Both the position numbers and the translations under genes were made by a program. A stretch of 64,000 nt of DNA. Source: Candidatus Kapaibacterium thiocyanatum (GTDB lineage: Bacteria; Bacteroidota; Ignavibacteria; Kapaibacteriales; Kapaibacteriaceae). Under the pieces are notes generated by a model that did not search any database, had not been told where the DNA came from, and saw only the letters and a program-made list of their open reading frames with translations. Position 1 is the first letter of the stretch, and every line of letters starts with the position of its first letter. The stretch lies in contig MKVH01000013.1 in NCBI GenBank assembly GCA_001899175.1, positions 62,001 through 126,000 of the forward strand, given 5' to 3'. This document shows positions 24,550-31,792 of the stretch, one piece after another.

Positions 24550-27380
24550 CAGTTGCCTTTCGACGATGTACGACGACGTCCCACCGTCATGCCCTGCTCT
24601 TCGAAGAAGGCCTTGAGCGCGGCACCGGTATGCGATCCCGTCGTACCGGCTACCTGCTTTGGTGTACCCGTGGCGACGATCCTGCCGCCCTGGTCACCAC
24701 CATCCGGGCCGAGGTCGATGATCCAGTCCGCATGAGCCATGACGTGAACGTTGTGTTCGATGATGACGAGCGAATGCCCACGTTCGACGAGCCTGTCGAA
24801 TGCCGTCAGGAGTGCTGCAACGTCGTGGACGTGCAGTCCGGTCGTGGGCTCGTCGAAGATGAAGAGGATCGGTCCGTCCGATTGCGAGTCGAGCTGCGCC
24901 GCGAGCTTGATACGCTGGGCCTCGCCGCCGGATAGGTGCGTGGAGGGCTGACCGAGTCTGATATATCCGAGGCCGACCTGTTGAAGGATGCGGAGCTTGT
25001 TTACGACCTTGGGCACGCTGTCGAAATGCTCGCATGCTTCGTCGACCGTCATGGCCAGCACGTCGACGATGGACTTGCCACGGTACAGGATATGCTGGGC
25101 ATCGCGTTTGTAGCGCGAGCCGCCGCAGGCTTCGCACGGTAGTTCGATGTCGGGCAGGAACTGCATTTCGATCGTGACCTGACCTTCGCCTTCACAGACG
25201 TCGCATCGCCCACCGGCCACGTTGAAGGAGAAGTAGCCGGCCTTCCATCCCATCTGTTTCGCACCTTGCGTACTCGCGAAGACGTCGCGGATGTGGTCGA
25301 AGACCTTCGTGTAGGTTGCGGGCGTGGAGCGCGAGGAGCGGCCGATGGGGGTCTGGTCGATCATCTCGACGGCGGTGATGTTGTCGATGCCATCGATACG
25401 TTCACAGGTTCCGACTTCACCGGTATATCCGCCGAGCGTACGCTGGATGCCGCCGTAGAGCACGTCATGGACGAGGGAGCTCTTGCCGGATCCCGACACC
25501 CCCGTCACCACCGTCATGCAGCCGAGCGGGATATGGACGTCGTCGCCCTTGAGATTGTGGTGGACCGGGCGCAGCAGTGCGATCTCCTTGCCGTTGCCAC
25601 GACGGTACGATGTCTTGACCGATACGGACCGGCGTCCCGTCAGGTAGTCCGCCGTCAGTGACTCTCCCCCTTCGATCATGTCGGGCAGCGATCCGCTGTA
25701 GACCACGTCGCCACCGAACTCTCCCGCAGCGGGACCGATGTCGATGACGTGATCGGCGGTGCGTATGACGTCGAGGTCGTGTTCGACGATGACGACGCTG
25801 TTGCCGAGCCCGCGCAGTCGTTGCAGGATGGACAGCAGACGATGCGTATCACGGGGGTGGAGGCCGATGCTCGGCTCGTCCAGTACGTAGAGCGTGCCGA
25901 CGAGGGCCGATCCGAGGGACGTGGCGAGATTGATGCGCTGGGATTCACCGCCCGACAGCGTGTGGGACAGACGATCCAGTGTAAGGTATTCCAGGCCGAT
26001 GTCGACGAGAAGGGTCAGACGACGCCGTATCTCCAGAAGGATCTGGCCCACGATCTGTTCTTCGTGATCCGTGAGATCGAGCCTGTTGAAATGATCGCGT
26101 GCTTCGAGAAGTGTCAGGTTGACGACATGTGGAATATTCTTTCCACCTACGAAGACCTGCCGTGCGGCCGTACGCAAGCGGGAGCCATGGCACGAATGGC
26201 AGCGCGTGTATCCGCGATAGCGGCTGAGCATGACGCGGTAGTGGGTCTTGTAGGACTTCTCCTCCAGCATGCGGAAGAAGCCTTCGACGCCGATGTAGTC
26301 GCCGAAGCCCTTCATCAGCAGTTCCATCTGTTCGGGCGTGAAGGACAGCACGGGCTTGTCGATGGGGATGCCCTTCGACGGCGCTTCCTTCAGCAGGACG
26401 CGAAGATGGGAGCCGAAGGTCTCGCCACGGAAGGGATGGATGGCTCCCCTCTTGATGCTCAGACTCTTGTCGGGAAAGACGAGATGCTCGTCGATACCCA
26501 CGCTGCGGCCGAAGCCCTGACACGTCGGGCATGCGCCGAAGGGATTGTTGAAGGAGAACAGCCGTGGTTCGGGTTCGATGTACTGCGTCTGGGTGCGCGC
26601 GCTTTCGAAGCGCGACGAGAAGAATCTGTCCTCGCCCGTCGCGAGGTTGCGGATGATGACACGGCCGTTGCCCGCATCGAAGGCCGTTTCCAGGGAGTCC
26701 GTCACACGGCTCCGTGTTTCCTCGTCATTGCGGATGATGATGCGGTCGACAAGGACCTTCAACGACGATGGATCCTTGGGCAGGGCCGTCAGATCACCGA
26801 TCTCCACAAGGTCGGTACCATCGTCCATCACGAGGCGCGAGAAGCCACGTGCCGTGAGGCCGTCGCGGACGTCTTCGACCGAGGCCTGGTCCAGCGTCGG
26901 AACGTACATGATGTAGAGCCGCGTGCCGTCGGCGAGCGAGAAGAGTTCATCGGCCACGGACTGGGGCGAGTCCTTGCGTATCACTTCGCCCGTGTCCTTG
27001 TCGATCACCGTACCGATGCGGCCGTAGAGCAGACGCAGGTAGTCGTAGATCTCCGTCGTCGTACCGACGGTCGAGCGGGGATTCTTCGAGAACGTCTGCT
27101 GTTCGATGGCCACGGCCGGTGGCAGGCCGCCGATCGAGTCGACGTCCGGCTTGTTCATACGGTCCAGGAACTGCCGTGCATAGGCGCTCAGGGATTCGAC
27201 GAAGCGCCGTTGTCCTTCGGCATAGAGGGTATCGAAGGCAAGGGAGGACTTGCCCGATCCGGACACACCCGTAATGACGGTCAAGGCGTTTCGGGGAATG
27301 TCGACCGATACGTTCCTGAGGTTGTTGACGCGGGCACCACGGACGGAAATGAGGCGTGCGGATTCGGAGGATTTAGCCAT
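24549..27380 (-). CDS. uvrA: Excinuclease ABC subunit A
   Basis: UvrA recognises bulky DNA damage and loads UvrB in nucleotide excision repair. The 943-residue form contains two ABC-type ATPase halves: Walker A GVSGSGKSS at about residues 37 and 633, and LSGGESQRINLA and LSGGEAQRIKLA signature motifs. Two zinc modules are visible (CPTCQGFG near 278; CDVCEGEG with downstream CEACGG near 727). I chose ATG 27380 (MAKSSE). A longer GTG start at 27410 is possible, but a -7 promoter element lies between the two, which would exclude it. There is no Shine-Dalgarno before 27380. mfd in the same window is its functional partner; uvrB and uvrC are not seen. Confidence 0.96.
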   Translation of the reverse strand: MAKSSESARLISVRGARVNNLRNVSVDIPRNALTVITGVSGSGKSSLAFDTLYAEGQRRFVESLSAYARQFLDRMNKPDVDSIGGLPPAVAIEQQTFSKNPRSTVGTTTEIYDYLRLLYGRIGTVIDKDTGEVIRKDSPQSVADELFSLADGTRLYIMYVPTLDQASVEDVRDGLTARGFSRLVMDDGTDLVEIGDLTALPKDPSSLKVLVDRIIIRNDEETRSRVTDSLETAFDAGNGRVIIRNLATGEDRFFSSRFESARTQTQYIEPEPRLFSFNNPFGACPTCQGFGRSVGIDEHLVFPDKSLSIKRGAIHPFRGETFGSHLRVLLKEAPSKGIPIDKPVLSFTPEQMELLMKGFGDYIGVEGFFRMLEEKSYKTHYRVMLSRYRGYTRCHSCHGSRLRTAARQVFVGGKNIPHVVNLTLLEARDHFNRLDLTDHEEQIVGQILLEIRRRLTLLVDIGLEYLTLDRLSHTLSGGESQRINLATSLGSALVGTLYVLDEPSIGLHPRDTHRLLSILQRLRGLGNSVVIVEHDLDVIRTADHVIDIGPAAGEFGGDVVYSGSLPDMIEGGESLTADYLTGRRSVSVKTSYRRGNGKEIALLRPVHHNLKGDDVHIPLGCMTVVTGVSGSGKSSLVHDVLYGGIQRTLGGYTGEVGTCERIDGIDNITAVEMIDQTPIGRSSRSTPATYTKVFDHIRDVFASTQGAKQMGWKAGYFSFNVAGGRCDVCEGEGQVTIEMQFLPDIELPCEACGGSRYKRDAQHILYRGKSIVDVLAMTVDEACEHFDSVPKVVNKLRILQQVGLGYIRLGQPSTHLSGGEAQRIKLAAQLDSQSDGPILFIFDEPTTGLHVHDVAALLTAFDRLVERGHSLVIIEHNVHVMAHADWIIDLGPDGGDQGGRIVATGTPKQVAGTTGSHTGAALKAFFEEQGMTVGRRRTSSKGN

Positions 27381-27386
27381 AGAAAG

Positions 27387-27394
27387 CAAAATTA
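27387..27394 (-). promoter_or_regulatory. Bacteroidota-type -7 promoter element for uvrA
   Basis: TAATTTTG on the minus strand, preceded by CCG, only six bases before the uvrA ATG. Transcription would start at or next to the start codon, giving a leaderless mRNA. Confidence 0.55.
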
Positions 27395-27489
27395 CGGTAC
27401 GGATCGACACGTATGACGACGTCCGGCGAAGGATTCATGTATGTGACGGGATTTCCGTCGGTTACATCCATTCCTTACTGGCACGGCGC

Positions 27490-27520
27490 TTGCTTTGTGT
27501 TGATAACATGTGTAATTTTG
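27490..27520 (+). promoter_or_regulatory. Bacteroidota-type promoter for rpmB
   Basis: TTG at 27490-27492 and TAATTTTG at 27513-27520 are separated by 20 bases, close to the published Bacteroidota consensus (TTTG, about 19-21 bases, TAnnTTTG). The ATG of rpmB is 36 bases downstream with a GGAG ribosome-binding site. Confidence 0.65.
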
Positions 27521-27556
27521 TGTTCTTGTGTCAATCCCTTCCAGCTGGAGACAATC

Positions 27557-27778
27557 ATGTCGCGTCGTTGTGAACTCACGGGTACTGGCGTTATGTACGG
27601 CAACAATGTGTCGCACGCCAATAACAAGACCCGTCGTCGGTTCCTGCCCAATCTGCAGAAGAAGCGTATCTGGGTTCCTGAAGAAGGTCGCTGGGTAACC
27701 GTAAAGGCTACCGCAAGCGCTCTCAAGACCCTCGACAAGGTCGGTTACACGGCCATGAAGAAGCGTCTGCAGAAGTAA
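27557..27778 (+). CDS. rpmB: 50S ribosomal protein L28
   Basis: L28 is a structural protein of the large ribosomal subunit. The 73-residue product begins [20 protein letters not shown] and continues [20 protein letters not shown], both typical of L28. The ATG at 27557 follows GGAG at six-base spacing; the same frame is open upstream, but that part is intergenic. Only one cysteine is present, so this is not a zinc-binding C+ form. The gene is alone here, without the rpmG that often follows it, and is bounded by its own promoter and terminator. Confidence 0.96.
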   Translation: MSRRCELTGTGVMYGNNVSHANNKTRRRFLPNLQKKRIWVPEEGRWVTVKATASALKTLDKVGYTAMKKRLQK

Positions 27779-27800
27779 TTCCCGTCGGGAAAAAGCATGA

Positions 27801-27826
27801 AAAGGTCGCCGTCGGCGGCCTTTTTT
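27801..27826 (+). terminator. Rho-independent terminator of rpmB
   Basis: Stem AAGGTCGCC/GGCGGCCTT with one wobble pair, loop GTC, followed by a run of T. Confidence 0.9.
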
Positions 27827-27871
27827 CGTTCTCTGTCGCATATTACGGGCTGTTCAACGTCTTACGGAATC

Positions 27872-29461
27872 ATGAAACGAACAGCGATAAGCACGATCGT
27901 CGTGATCGGCGGTATGATCTGTGGTGCCCAGTCCGGGCGGGCGTATGTCGTGGAGGACGATTCCCTTTCCCGTGTCCGGAAGGCTCGTGAATACTTCATT
28001 AACGGTACCGCGCTGCAACTTCAGGGAGACAAGCACGCGGAGGCCATCCTGGAATTCCAGCAGGCGCTCCGTTACGATAGTGCCAGCGTCACGCTGAACG
28101 CCATGGCACGCAGCTTCCTGGAACTGCACAAGGTGGAACTCGCCCGCGAGGCTGCGGAAGCATCGACGAGGCGTTCACCGCGGCAACCGGAAGGCTGGGA
28201 ACTGCTGGCCGAAATCCTGATCTCCGAAGGTCGCTACGACGAGGCGATCGAAGCCTACGAACGGATCCAGGGTCTGGAACCCACACGACGTCAGTTATAT
28301 ACGCTCGGCAGGCTGTACGAACCTCGTGATCCCGACCGGGCTATCGCAGTGTTCGAACGTCTCATGAAGATGGAGCCGGATCTCGGAGTACTCCGGCGTC
28401 TGGCCGAACTGTATCAGCGTACCAAGCAGAACAACGGCCTGATCAGCGCCCTCGAACGCGCCCAGGGGATGGCCCCGGCGTCTGCCGACATCGCATCCGA
28501 TCTCGTACGGACCTATCTTCAGGCAGGCAAGGTCGATGCCGCCGCAGACCTGCTCCGATCCTGGGCCACGAAGGATCAGGATCTCGAATCCCGTGCGGGA
28601 GTATGGTTGAGCGGATATGGCGTCTTCCTTTCCGATTCGCTCCTCACCCTGCTCAATGCCGATACCGTTATCGGTCTGCTCGATACGGGCAGCCAGCGAT
28701 TCGCACAGGTATGGCCCGTTATGGTGGCGGGCGGCGCCGTCGCGCTGCGGATCCAGGACACTGCTCGTGCCTCAGCGCAATTCCGTCAGGCCGTGGTTCA
28801 CGGCAAGGGGGACGCCGAAGTGCCGTTGCAGATCGCCATGACCTATCTCACGCTCGCCCAATGGCAGCAGGCGTACGACATTCTCGCCCAGGGCGTGGGC
28901 CTGCATCCGCAGGATGCCCGCTTCCCCTTCTTCATGGCTTCGGCTTGCATGCAGATGGACAAGGATTCACTCGCCCTGCTTCTCTATCGCAGGACGGTAA
29001 CGATCGAGCCGGGTTATACCGATGCATGGATACAGATGGGATTGCTGTTCGATATGGCCGGCAAACCCGATTCGTCCGACATCGTCTATGAAAAGGCCCT
29101 GGAGCTCGAGCCCGACAATCATCTCGCCAACAACAACTACGCATACTCTCTGGCCGTACGCGGCCGCGATCTCGAACGCGCCCGCCTGATGTCATGGCGT
29201 GCGGTTCAACAGTATCCCGCGAATCCTTCCTACCTCGATACCTACGCCTGGGTATTGTATCAGAGCGGTGATTACGACAGGGCTCGGACGTATATCGAGC
29301 GCGCCATCGTGCGTGGTGGCAATGCGACGCATTACGAACACCTGGGCGACATCCTGGAACGTCTCGGCCTGCTCGATGAAGCCGTGCGTGCATGGGAAAC
29401 CGCACTCGAGAAGGATCCCGGACGCGATTCGATCCAACGCAAGCTCTCCAGGTACAGATAA
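27872..29461 (+). CDS. Secreted tetratricopeptide-repeat protein
   Basis: The 529-residue protein starts at ATG 27872 with a signal peptide (about residues 1-23, AISTIVVIGGMICGAQS). Most of the rest is TPR-like, with helical pairs such as AILEFQQALRYDSASVTLNAM, PEGWELLAEILISEGRYDEA and AWIQMGLLFDMAGKPDSSDI. A C-terminal block carries the strongest repeat, NHLANNNYAYSLAVRG and YLDTYAWVLYQSGDYDRA, which is typical of periplasmic TPR scaffolds. The likely role is protein-protein interaction in the periplasm or at the outer membrane. It heads a four-gene run with a HicB-like peptide, a CPBP protease and a second TPR protein. Confidence 0.85.
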   Translation: MKRTAISTIVVIGGMICGAQSGRAYVVEDDSLSRVRKAREYFINGTALQLQGDKHAEAILEFQQALRYDSASVTLNAMARSFLELHKVELAREAAEASTRRSPRQPEGWELLAEILISEGRYDEAIEAYERIQGLEPTRRQLYTLGRLYEPRDPDRAIAVFERLMKMEPDLGVLRRLAELYQRTKQNNGLISALERAQGMAPASADIASDLVRTYLQAGKVDAAADLLRSWATKDQDLESRAGVWLSGYGVFLSDSLLTLLNADTVIGLLDTGSQRFAQVWPVMVAGGAVALRIQDTARASAQFRQAVVHGKGDAEVPLQIAMTYLTLAQWQQAYDILAQGVGLHPQDARFPFFMASACMQMDKDSLALLLYRRTVTIEPGYTDAWIQMGLLFDMAGKPDSSDIVYEKALELEPDNHLANNNYAYSLAVRGRDLERARLMSWRAVQQYPANPSYLDTYAWVLYQSGDYDRARTYIERAIVRGGNATHYEHLGDILERLGLLDEAVRAWETALEKDPGRDSIQRKLSRYR

Positions 29462-29477
29462 CTACAGGTAACGCATC

Positions 29478-29675
29478 ATGATCACATCGACCGATCAATC
29501 CGACTACGAAATCCTCATCCGCCGTCGTGGCGAGAACGACTATGCCTCCTACTGTCCGCAGCTCGCCCACATGATCAAGGGTACTGCGCACGAAGAGGTC
29601 GAGGAGGCGATGAAGGCCTACGTGCTCGCATATATCGAACGCGTGAAGAGCGAACAAGCTACGTCGGCGAACTGA
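29478..29675 (+). CDS. HicB-like small protein
   Basis: A 65-residue protein with the pattern YEILIRRRGENDYASYCPQL, then KGTAHEEVEEAMKAYVLAYIE. This matches the partial RNase-H fold of HicB antitoxins, in which a short strand pair is followed by one amphipathic helix. No HicA toxin (short double-stranded-RNA-binding-like gene) precedes or follows it, and there is no C-terminal DNA-binding domain, so it is a solitary HicB-like protein rather than a toxin-antitoxin pair. It sits 16 bases after the TPR gene and four bases before the protease gene, so cotranscription is likely. Confidence 0.65.
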   Translation: MITSTDQSDYEILIRRRGENDYASYCPQLAHMIKGTAHEEVEEAMKAYVLAYIERVKSEQATSAN

Positions 29676-29679
29676 CGCC

Positions 29680-30552
29680 ATGCAGCAAGCCCTCGCCCGA
29701 TGGTGGGTACGCATTCTCCTGACACTGCTCGCGGTGGCGGCCCTCGTCTCCATCATGGCAGTGCTTCCTACAGCCTGGATGGGCTCAACGGTCGGTCCAC
29801 TCGTCTTCTATGCACCGCTCACCTTTCTCATGATCGGCATCGAGAAGATGCGGAAAGGTGGTACGGCGGCATGTGCGGGTCTCCCCTTGCGCCAGACCAT
29901 CGGCAGAGAATTGCTATCGGGCACGTCGATCGCCATGCTCATGCTCACTGTCGTTGCCGTGGTGGCATGGTTCCTCGGAGCTACCTGGACGACGGTGGGT
30001 ACCGGAGCCTTCCCCTTCATCATGTTCATGATCGCCGCTGCCGGTGAGGAGATACTCTTCCGGGGAACGATCTTCCAGGCACTGGAAGAACGCTTCGGCA
30101 GTATCGCAGCGGTATCGACGACGTCGCTGCTGTTCGGTGTCGCACATCTGTCGAACGACGGGGCCGATCTTCTCGCCGTCGTCAACGTGAGTCTTGCCGG
30201 CATCCTTCTCGGCACGATGGCTTCCGTGACTCGTTCGTTGTGGCCCGGTATCGCCTTCCATATCGTATGGAACGTACTCGTCGCACTCTGCTTCGGTGCC
30301 GTAAGTGGAAATGGCGTCGATGGTGCCATCGTCACGATGGACGTGTCGCATGTCGCGCCATCGTTGCAATGGCTCGTGACGGGAACCTTTGGAATAGAGC
30401 ATGGTCTTGTGACGACGTTGCTTCTCGCGATCGCGACATGGATCGTGGCACGACGCTTGCCCTGGAATCCCTATGTTGCCGCAGCGCGTGCACGACGCCG
30501 TTTCGCCGAACAGGCCGTGACGATCGAACAACAATCACCATCGACTACATGA
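29680..30552 (+). CDS. CPBP-family intramembrane metalloprotease
   Basis: The 290-residue membrane protein has about eight helices. It contains the three conserved CPBP (CAAX protease/bacteriocin-processing) motifs: EEILFRG (about residues 123-129), FGVAHLSND (about 152-160) and FHIVWN (about 194-199). The paired glutamates and two histidines would bind the catalytic metal in the membrane. Family members cleave prenylated proteins in eukaryotes and give immunity to or process peptides in bacteria; the substrate here is unknown. A basic C-terminal tail of about 30 residues faces the cytoplasm. Its stop overlaps the next gene's ATG (ATGA), showing translational coupling. Confidence 0.88.
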   Translation: MQQALARWWVRILLTLLAVAALVSIMAVLPTAWMGSTVGPLVFYAPLTFLMIGIEKMRKGGTAACAGLPLRQTIGRELLSGTSIAMLMLTVVAVVAWFLGATWTTVGTGAFPFIMFMIAAAGEEILFRGTIFQALEERFGSIAAVSTTSLLFGVAHLSNDGADLLAVVNVSLAGILLGTMASVTRSLWPGIAFHIVWNVLVALCFGAVSGNGVDGAIVTMDVSHVAPSLQWLVTGTFGIEHGLVTTLLLAIATWIVARRLPWNPYVAAARARRRFAEQAVTIEQQSPSTT

Positions 30553-31709
30553 AGCCATCTTCCCGGATACTGGTCTGTCTTCTCGCCGTCGTCGCACTGT
30601 CCGTACCACGCGTCTCGGCACAGTGGATGTTCATGAAGTCGGATGGCGATACCCTCCTGCAGCAGGGCATCCAGTACATCTACAACGTACAGTTCGACAA
30701 GGCCATCGCGAAGTTCAAGGAAGTCAAGAGTCTCTATCCCGATCACCCTGCGGGTTACTTCCTCGATGCGATGGTCGAATGGTGGCGTCTGAATATCAAC
30801 AGACGCACCAGGGAATACGATGCCGCCTTCCTTCAGAAGATCGAAACGGTACTGAACGTCTGCGACAAACAACTCGAGAACGATCCGAAGAACATCACCG
30901 GGCTCTTCTTCAAGGGAGGTGCACTCGGATTCCGTGCGCGGTTCCATGCCGTGCGTGAAAGCATGATCAATGCCGCCAACGATGGCAAGGAAGCGTTCGA
31001 CATTCTCATGGAATGCAAGAAGATCGCACCGGGTAATCACGACATCATGCTCGGTACGGGCATCTACAACTACTTCGCCGTCGCGTTGCCGGAGAAGTAT
31101 CCCCTGCTCAAGCCCGTCATGGTCTTCTTCCCCGGAGGCGACAAGTTCCTCGGCATCCTGCAACTGCAGGCAGCGGCCCGCAAGGCGCGTTACGCCTACG
31201 TCGAAGCCGAGGTCGTGCTCTTCCAGGTCTATTACGATTTCGAAAAGGATCCTCGCAAGGCGATGGAATATGCCGGCGAGCTGTTCCGTCGCTATCCCGA
31301 CAATCCATACTTCCATAAAGCATACGGACGTTGTGCCGTACAGCTCGGTCCCATCGACAGTATGGAAGTCGTATGGCGCGACGTGCTGAACCGTTTCTTC
31401 GACAAGCGGTTCGGTTATGATAATCTCACCGCGCGCGAGGCTTTGTATTATATTGGCCTTGCCAGAATGCGTAAAAACGATTATGAAATGGCGCTGAAAT
31501 ATTTGTATAAGTGCGATGAAGCCTGTCGAGCTCTCGACGAGGATCCTTCGGGCTTCATGATCAAGACGAATCTGCTGATTGGCCAGATCTACGACCTCCA
31601 GGGAAAACGTGATCTCGCCGTCAAGCAGTACGACAAGGTTCTTGCCTGGTCCGACAACAACGGTTCCCATGCCGAAGCACAGCGATACAGGCAGCAGCCG
31701 TATCGGTGA
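30549..31709 (+). CDS. Secreted TPR-type protein
   Basis: A 386-residue secreted protein beginning at ATG 30549, which overlaps the protease stop. The signal peptide ends near VSAQ. The mature part is helical, with TPR-like units: GIQYIYNVQFDKAIAKFKEV, GIYNYFAVALPEKYPLL, EYAGELFRRYPDNPYFHKAYG and ALYYIGLARMRKNDYEMAL. GGDKFLGILQLQAAARKARY is a further distinctive segment. The pattern recalls periplasmic TPR proteins that Bacteroidota and Ignavibacteria encode near OmpA-like genes. A large OmpA-family gene follows about 85 bases downstream. The molecular function is not known. Confidence 0.8.
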   Translation: MKPSSRILVCLLAVVALSVPRVSAQWMFMKSDGDTLLQQGIQYIYNVQFDKAIAKFKEVKSLYPDHPAGYFLDAMVEWWRLNINRRTREYDAAFLQKIETVLNVCDKQLENDPKNITGLFFKGGALGFRARFHAVRESMINAANDGKEAFDILMECKKIAPGNHDIMLGTGIYNYFAVALPEKYPLLKPVMVFFPGGDKFLGILQLQAAARKARYAYVEAEVVLFQVYYDFEKDPRKAMEYAGELFRRYPDNPYFHKAYGRCAVQLGPIDSMEVVWRDVLNRFFDKRFGYDNLTAREALYYIGLARMRKNDYEMALKYLYKCDEACRALDEDPSGFMIKTNLLIGQIYDLQGKRDLAVKQYDKVLAWSDNNGSHAEAQRYRQQPYR

Positions 31710-31792
31710 TGCAGGAACCGATGCCGCATCTCGAGTGTAGAAGCGAGCGAAGCATGGTTTGATCTTTGTACAATTGCGAGGAAGGGGCCTAT

